64,000 bases of DNA from Vibrio hyugaensis (GTDB lineage Bacteria > Pseudomonadota > Gammaproteobacteria > Enterobacterales > Vibrionaceae): positions 1,736,001-1,800,000 of the forward strand of contig NZ_CP025794.1 in NCBI RefSeq assembly GCF_002906655.1. Direction: 5' to 3'. The translations under genes and the position numbers were made by a program. Under the pieces are notes generated by a model. It had not been told where the DNA came from and did not search any database. It saw only the letters and a program-made list of their open reading frames with translations. Shown piece by piece: positions 60,381-64,000 of the stretch; within the stretch, counting starts at the first letter, position 1; the number at the start of each line of letters is the position of its first letter.

Positions 60381-61913
60381 TTACTCTTGCCAGTAGGGCT
60401 CAACTTCCACGCTGATGGCTCGCGTCTGATCCATCGCGTGCAAGATAGAACGCTCTTGACGATGTAACCAACGTTCCAGTTGCTCTTGCTCTTCCCCTTC
60501 TAACATACCAACCAATGGCAATAGATGGTTCAACATCAGCAAGTCATCAATACCATGCACTAAATCAGCCCATGGCAGTCGGAAACTATTACGTTCTTCC
60601 GAATCGTACAAACTCGCAAAGCCGATGCCCGTATAGAGATTTCGTAATAGACGGTAACGTTGATCAACGTATTCTTGTCCTGACAACTGACGCTCCGCTG
60701 GGAATGCTTCCATCAGCTCCGCCCAAGTGCGATCCAATTGCGTGACAGAAAACGGCTGGATATTCGCAGACATTTTTTCACGAGCTTTGTCGTCTAAGAA
60801 AGGTTGCCAACCACGAGTGAGAATCCAACGGCTCAAATCCAATAGCAGACCGGTGTAACGTGCCGAACTGAGGAGTTGAAGGGTCTCTTCACGGCCTGGT
60901 AGCTCTTCTAGTTGCTGCGTCAACTCAGAAACTAAGAACTTACGAGCATCCAGTTTACGTAACACATTACCTTTATCATCTAAAAGCTCTTCTAAATGCG
61001 CGTGCTCGTCTAGCCACTCTAGCTCTTCTTCCAACCATTTTAGTTCTTGGCGTAAAATCGCACTGGCGCGACGCGGCACCATACCACCAAAGATAGTCAG
61101 AGTCTGACGAATAAAACGAATTGAATTACCAATTTCGCGCAGAGCCTCAACACTGTCTCTTTCAGTAAAAATTTGCTCATGGTAATGCCAATGAGAAAGC
61201 GCATGCTCTAACGAGTTAATAAAGCAGTACTCTACGGTATCTGTCTTACTACTATCGACTAAAGACAAAGGCTTTACTTCATCCCCTGCATAGCCACTCG
61301 CCAAGCGGTAACCTTTTGCGGCTTTGCTCAGGTTACCCAAGCGCATACCGCCGGCTTCACACAGGCTACGAGCAAGAGTAAACAGTGCATCGGTTTGACC
61401 TGATTTCAATTCCAGTTCAACTTCGCAAATAGGATCTTGTTTCTCTTCCCCTTCGGTATCAACAGCAATTACAGCACCTTGGTCAAAAGCCACTTCGATT
61501 TGACTGCCATCAGGCATACCAATCAGCCACTGTTCACGAGTGAAGTTGGTAGAAAATAGAGGGGTCAGTTCTGATTGTAGCGTCGCAACGTCTTTACCTA
61601 CTGGCCAAATGTCAGAAGGGTGAAGCGTGAGTTCTGGCTCATTACTGGTGTGCTCAGCATTGTATTCTGGTCTTTGATGAAGGCCCGCTACAACGCGTCC
61701 TGCTGTTTTTACAGTTTGGACAAAAACGTCATCAAAACGGCGAATTCTTAAACCAATGTCGTGCTGCCTTAACCATTTATCAGCGGTATCAAAATAGGTG
61801 TTACCCAAGTCACGACAACTGTGCTGAAGTACCTTTGTTTCAGAAATTTTTGCTCTTAAAGTTTCTGAAAATTCAGGAGAAACAAAAAACTTCAGTTCTA
61901 TCTCGGTTTCCAT
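60381..61913 (-). CDS. ygiF: CYTH-CHAD domain inorganic triphosphatase (YgiF-like)
   Basis: 510 residues. The N-terminal CYTH domain starts with the signature EIELKFF (residues 4-10) and has the basic cluster DIGLRIRRFDD; these coordinate triphosphate and metal. The E. coli homolog YgiF (433 residues) hydrolyses inorganic triphosphate; this protein is about 75 residues longer. The C-terminal CHAD domain (from about residue 220) is helical with conserved histidines (ALSHWHYHEQ) and binds polyphosphate in some homologs. I chose ATG 61913 with AAAGG upstream; the frame extends 19 codons further. In E. coli ygiF lies directly before glnE; here the chemoreceptor and channel genes separate them. 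Confidence 0.88.
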   Translation of the reverse strand: METEIELKFFVSPEFSETLRAKISETKVLQHSCRDLGNTYFDTADKWLRQHDIGLRIRRFDDVFVQTVKTAGRVVAGLHQRPEYNAEHTSNEPELTLHPSDIWPVGKDVATLQSELTPLFSTNFTREQWLIGMPDGSQIEVAFDQGAVIAVDTEGEEKQDPICEVELELKSGQTDALFTLARSLCEAGGMRLGNLSKAAKGYRLASGYAGDEVKPLSLVDSSKTDTVEYCFINSLEHALSHWHYHEQIFTERDSVEALREIGNSIRFIRQTLTIFGGMVPRRASAILRQELKWLEEELEWLDEHAHLEELLDDKGNVLRKLDARKFLVSELTQQLEELPGREETLQLLSSARYTGLLLDLSRWILTRGWQPFLDDKAREKMSANIQPFSVTQLDRTWAELMEAFPAERQLSGQEYVDQRYRLLRNLYTGIGFASLYDSEERNSFRLPWADLVHGIDDLLMLNHLLPLVGMLEGEEQEQLERWLHRQERSILHAMDQTRAISVEVEPYWQE

Positions 61914-62118
61914 AGCTATACCTTTCAAAGCAGATAGAAACAGGATATTGCCTAATTTCTCACACGGCAAGAAAGAAATATCACCGGAATGATGATCTAA
62001 AACAGTTTTAAAGAGTGATTTAATGCGTTACCATGCGCGCCTTTATAGCCATCGTTCAACATTTCGCCAAGAAATGGTGTATGTTTTTTTAAGGTTATAG
62101 CTATTAGGTTGAATGACC

Positions 62119-62799
62119 ATGCCAGTAAATACAATTATGGGGTTATTTGCAAAGTCCCCAATTAAGCCTTTGCAACGCCACGTTGTCTGTGTCAACGAAT
62201 GTTGTTCACACTTGGTTAAGTTCTTTGAAGTGTCTTCAAAGGGTGACTGGGAAAAAGCAGCAGAAATTCGCGCTCAAATTTCTCACCTAGAGAAAGAAGC
62301 AGACGTTCTGAAACGTGAAATCCGTCTAAAACTGCCTCGCGGTTTGTTCATGCCAGTCGATCGTACTGACATGCTTGAGCTTCTGACTCAACAGGACAAA
62401 CTTGCTAACCTGGCAAAAGACATTGCTGGCCGTGTATATGGCCGTCAACTTGTCATTCCAGAGGCTCTCCAATCAAATTTCCTCGCTTACGTTCAACGAT
62501 GTCTTGATGCGGCTGACCAAGCGCAAAAAGTGATCAATGAACTTGATGAACTTCTTGAAACTGGCTTTAAAGGCCGTGAAGTAACGCTAGTTGCTGAAAT
62601 GATTAATCAACTAGATGTTATCGAAGATGACACCGATGCCATGCAGATTGAATTACGCCAACAATTGATGGCGATTGAACCTGACATGAACCCTATCGAC
62701 GTCATGTTCTTGTACAAGATTCTTGAATGGGTAGGTGGTATTGCCGACCAAGCGCAGCGCGTAGGTGCTCGTTTGGAAGTCATGCTATCTCGATCTTAA
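62119..62799 (+). CDS. DUF47 / TIGR00153 PhoU-like protein, Pit accessory
   Basis: 226 residues. It is an all-helical PhoU-related protein of the TIGR00153 family, typically paired with Pit phosphate carriers. Recognisable segments are HLEKEADVLKREIRLKLPRG (about 56-75) and VDRTDMLELLTQQDKLANLA (about 81-100), plus DVIEDDTDAMQIELRQQL in the second half. The acidic E/D-rich positions bind metal clusters in PhoU proteins. I chose ATG 62119; ATG 62113 is two codons earlier and closer to the AGG. The pit gene follows 130 bp downstream on the same strand, so both probably form one operon for phosphate uptake and its control. Confidence 0.9.
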   Translation: MPVNTIMGLFAKSPIKPLQRHVVCVNECCSHLVKFFEVSSKGDWEKAAEIRAQISHLEKEADVLKREIRLKLPRGLFMPVDRTDMLELLTQQDKLANLAKDIAGRVYGRQLVIPEALQSNFLAYVQRCLDAADQAQKVINELDELLETGFKGREVTLVAEMINQLDVIEDDTDAMQIELRQQLMAIEPDMNPIDVMFLYKILEWVGGIADQAQRVGARLEVMLSRS

Positions 62800-62929
62800 A
62801 TCATAAGTTAACGACATAACGAAGAGCATTACGAATGCAAGTCAGATGGACGATGACGAGATTCACCGTCTTATGGGCTGACGCGCGCAAAATTTTGCTC
62901 CGCTTGTTATAAAACAACTAGGTATTACG

Positions 62930-64000
62930 ATGGATATCCTCGCTAACTACGGCACTGTCCTGATTATTGTTGCAGCAGCTTTCGGTTTCTTGATGGCTAT
63001 TGGTATTGGTGCGAATGACGTTGCGAACGCAATGGGCACCTCAGTCGGCTCGAAAGCGCTAACCGTTAAACAAGCGATCATTATCGCAATGATCTTTGAA
63101 TTTGCGGGTGCATACCTTGCAGGTGGTGAAGTTACCGATACGATCCGTAAAGGTGTTATCGAAACCTCTCTATTCGCACATCAACCTGATGTTCTTGTAT
63201 TTGGCATGATGTCTGCGCTTCTAGCGGCTGGCACATGGCTACTACTTGCGTCATACATGGGTTGGCCTGTTTCTACGACTCACTCGATCATCGGTGCAAT
63301 CATCGGTTTCGCATGTGTGTCTGTAGGTACTGAAGCGGTTGACTGGGCAAGTGTTCAAGGCATTGTTGGTAGCTGGATTATTACGCCGGTTATCTCAGGT
63401 TTCTTTGCTTACGTTATCTTTGTCAGTGCCCAACGCCTGATTTTTGATACTGAGAACCCACTATTCAACGCAAAACGTTTCGTTCCAGTTTACATGTTCA
63501 TCACGACAATGGTGATTGCACTTGTAACCATCAAAAAAGGTCTGAAACACGTTGGCCTTCACCTAAGTAACGGTGAAGCATGGATGTGGGCAGCGGTAAT
63601 CTCAGCAGCAGTAATGGCTGGCGGTTACTTCTACATTCAGAAGAAATTCGCGAACCGTGAAGAAGACCACGGCTTCGCAGGTGTTGAAGGTATCTTCTCT
63701 GTACTGATGGTTATCACTGCGTGTGCGATGGCATTTGCACACGGTTCTAACGACGTAGCGAACGCGATCGGTCCACTGTCTGCGGTTGTTTCAACGGTTG
63801 AGCACATGGGTGAAATCACCGGTAAGAGCACCATCGCATGGTGGATTCTTCCTCTAGGTGGTTTTGGTATCGTAGTTGGTCTTGCGACACTTGGTCACAA
63901 AGTAATGGCAACCGTTGGTACAGGCATCACTGAACTAACACCAAGCCGTGGTTTTGCTGCGCAGCTTGCTACAGCATGTACGGTTGTTCTAGCGTCAGGT
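62930..64000 (+). CDS. pit: Low-affinity inorganic phosphate transporter (Pit family), C-terminus cut by window edge
   Basis: 357 codons are visible and the frame is still open at the right edge. Pit proteins move divalent-metal phosphate with protons across the inner membrane. The family signature occurs twice, GANDVANAMGTSVGSKAL at about residues 27-44 and HGSNDVANAIGPLSA at about 268-282, reflecting the internal inverted duplication. Eight or more hydrophobic segments are seen, and SYMGWPVSTTHSIIGAIIGF is another conserved loop. It starts at ATG 62930 with AGGT about 8 bases upstream, following the DUF47 gene. Confidence 0.96.
   Translation, partial: MDILANYGTVLIIVAAAFGFLMAIGIGANDVANAMGTSVGSKALTVKQAIIIAMIFEFAGAYLAGGEVTDTIRKGVIETSLFAHQPDVLVFGMMSALLAAGTWLLLASYMGWPVSTTHSIIGAIIGFACVSVGTEAVDWASVQGIVGSWIITPVISGFFAYVIFVSAQRLIFDTENPLFNAKRFVPVYMFITTMVIALVTIKKGLKHVGLHLSNGEAWMWAAVISAAVMAGGYFYIQKKFANREEDHGFAGVEGIFSVLMVITACAMAFAHGSNDVANAIGPLSAVVSTVEHMGEITGKSTIAWWILPLGGFGIVVGLATLGHKVMATVGTGITELTPSRGFAAQLATACTVVLASG

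Overview
The window is chromosomal DNA of a Vibrio, most likely of the Harveyi clade (V. parahaemolyticus / V. alginolyticus / V. harveyi group). The evidence is gene order and protein sequence: a gammaproteobacterial dcw cluster, a DciA-type helicase loader next to secA, the nudF-yqiB-cpdA-yqiA-parE-parC block divergent from tolC, degQ-degS, and an rnpB RNA in the same order as in vibrios. Species cannot be fixed from the sequence alone.

Layout. 1-358 is the start of a TSUP-family permease that runs off the left edge. 608-2534 is the only clearly accessory stretch: a protein with a glycine/alanine-rich hydrophobic core, followed by two diverged four-helix membrane paralogs, resembling a type VI secretion effector with tandem immunity proteins. 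2632-8824 (minus) holds carB, carA, dapB and mutT. 8898-12512 holds secA and the divergent dciA. 12609-29307 (minus) is the division and cell-wall cluster, in transcription order rsmH-ftsL-ftsI-murE-murF-mraY-murD-ftsW-murG-murC-ftsQ-ftsA-ftsZ-lpxC, without mraZ at its head and without ddlB between murC and ftsQ. 29484-29912 (minus) is the RNase P RNA with a triplicated hairpin near its 5' end.

30337-34726 holds rsmI (minus) and, divergently, lpoA-yraN-diaA-dolP. 34780-38607 (minus) has sspB, sspA and the cytochrome bc1 operon petABC. 39172-41366 (minus) has rplM-rpsI and zapE. 41564-44821 (plus) has zapG, degQ and degS. 44860-51884 (minus) has parC, parE, yqiA, cpdA, yqiB and nudF. 52114-53448 is tolC, followed by a G/C-tract inverted-repeat element. 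53762-59488 (minus) has hldE, glnE and a chemoreceptor. The right end has a K+ channel gene, a CYTH-CHAD triphosphatase gene, and a DUF47-pit phosphate-uptake pair cut by the window edge.

Most genes are core housekeeping functions. Together they make and remodel the envelope (peptidoglycan precursors, divisome, lipid A, LPS heptose, LpoA, DolP, periplasmic proteases) and supply carbamoyl phosphate, diaminopimelate and respiratory electron flow. Two normally intact genes, ftsI and zapG, are each broken by one base in a homopolymer run. Because FtsI is essential, this looks more like sequencing error than biology, although slippage cannot be excluded from sequence alone.
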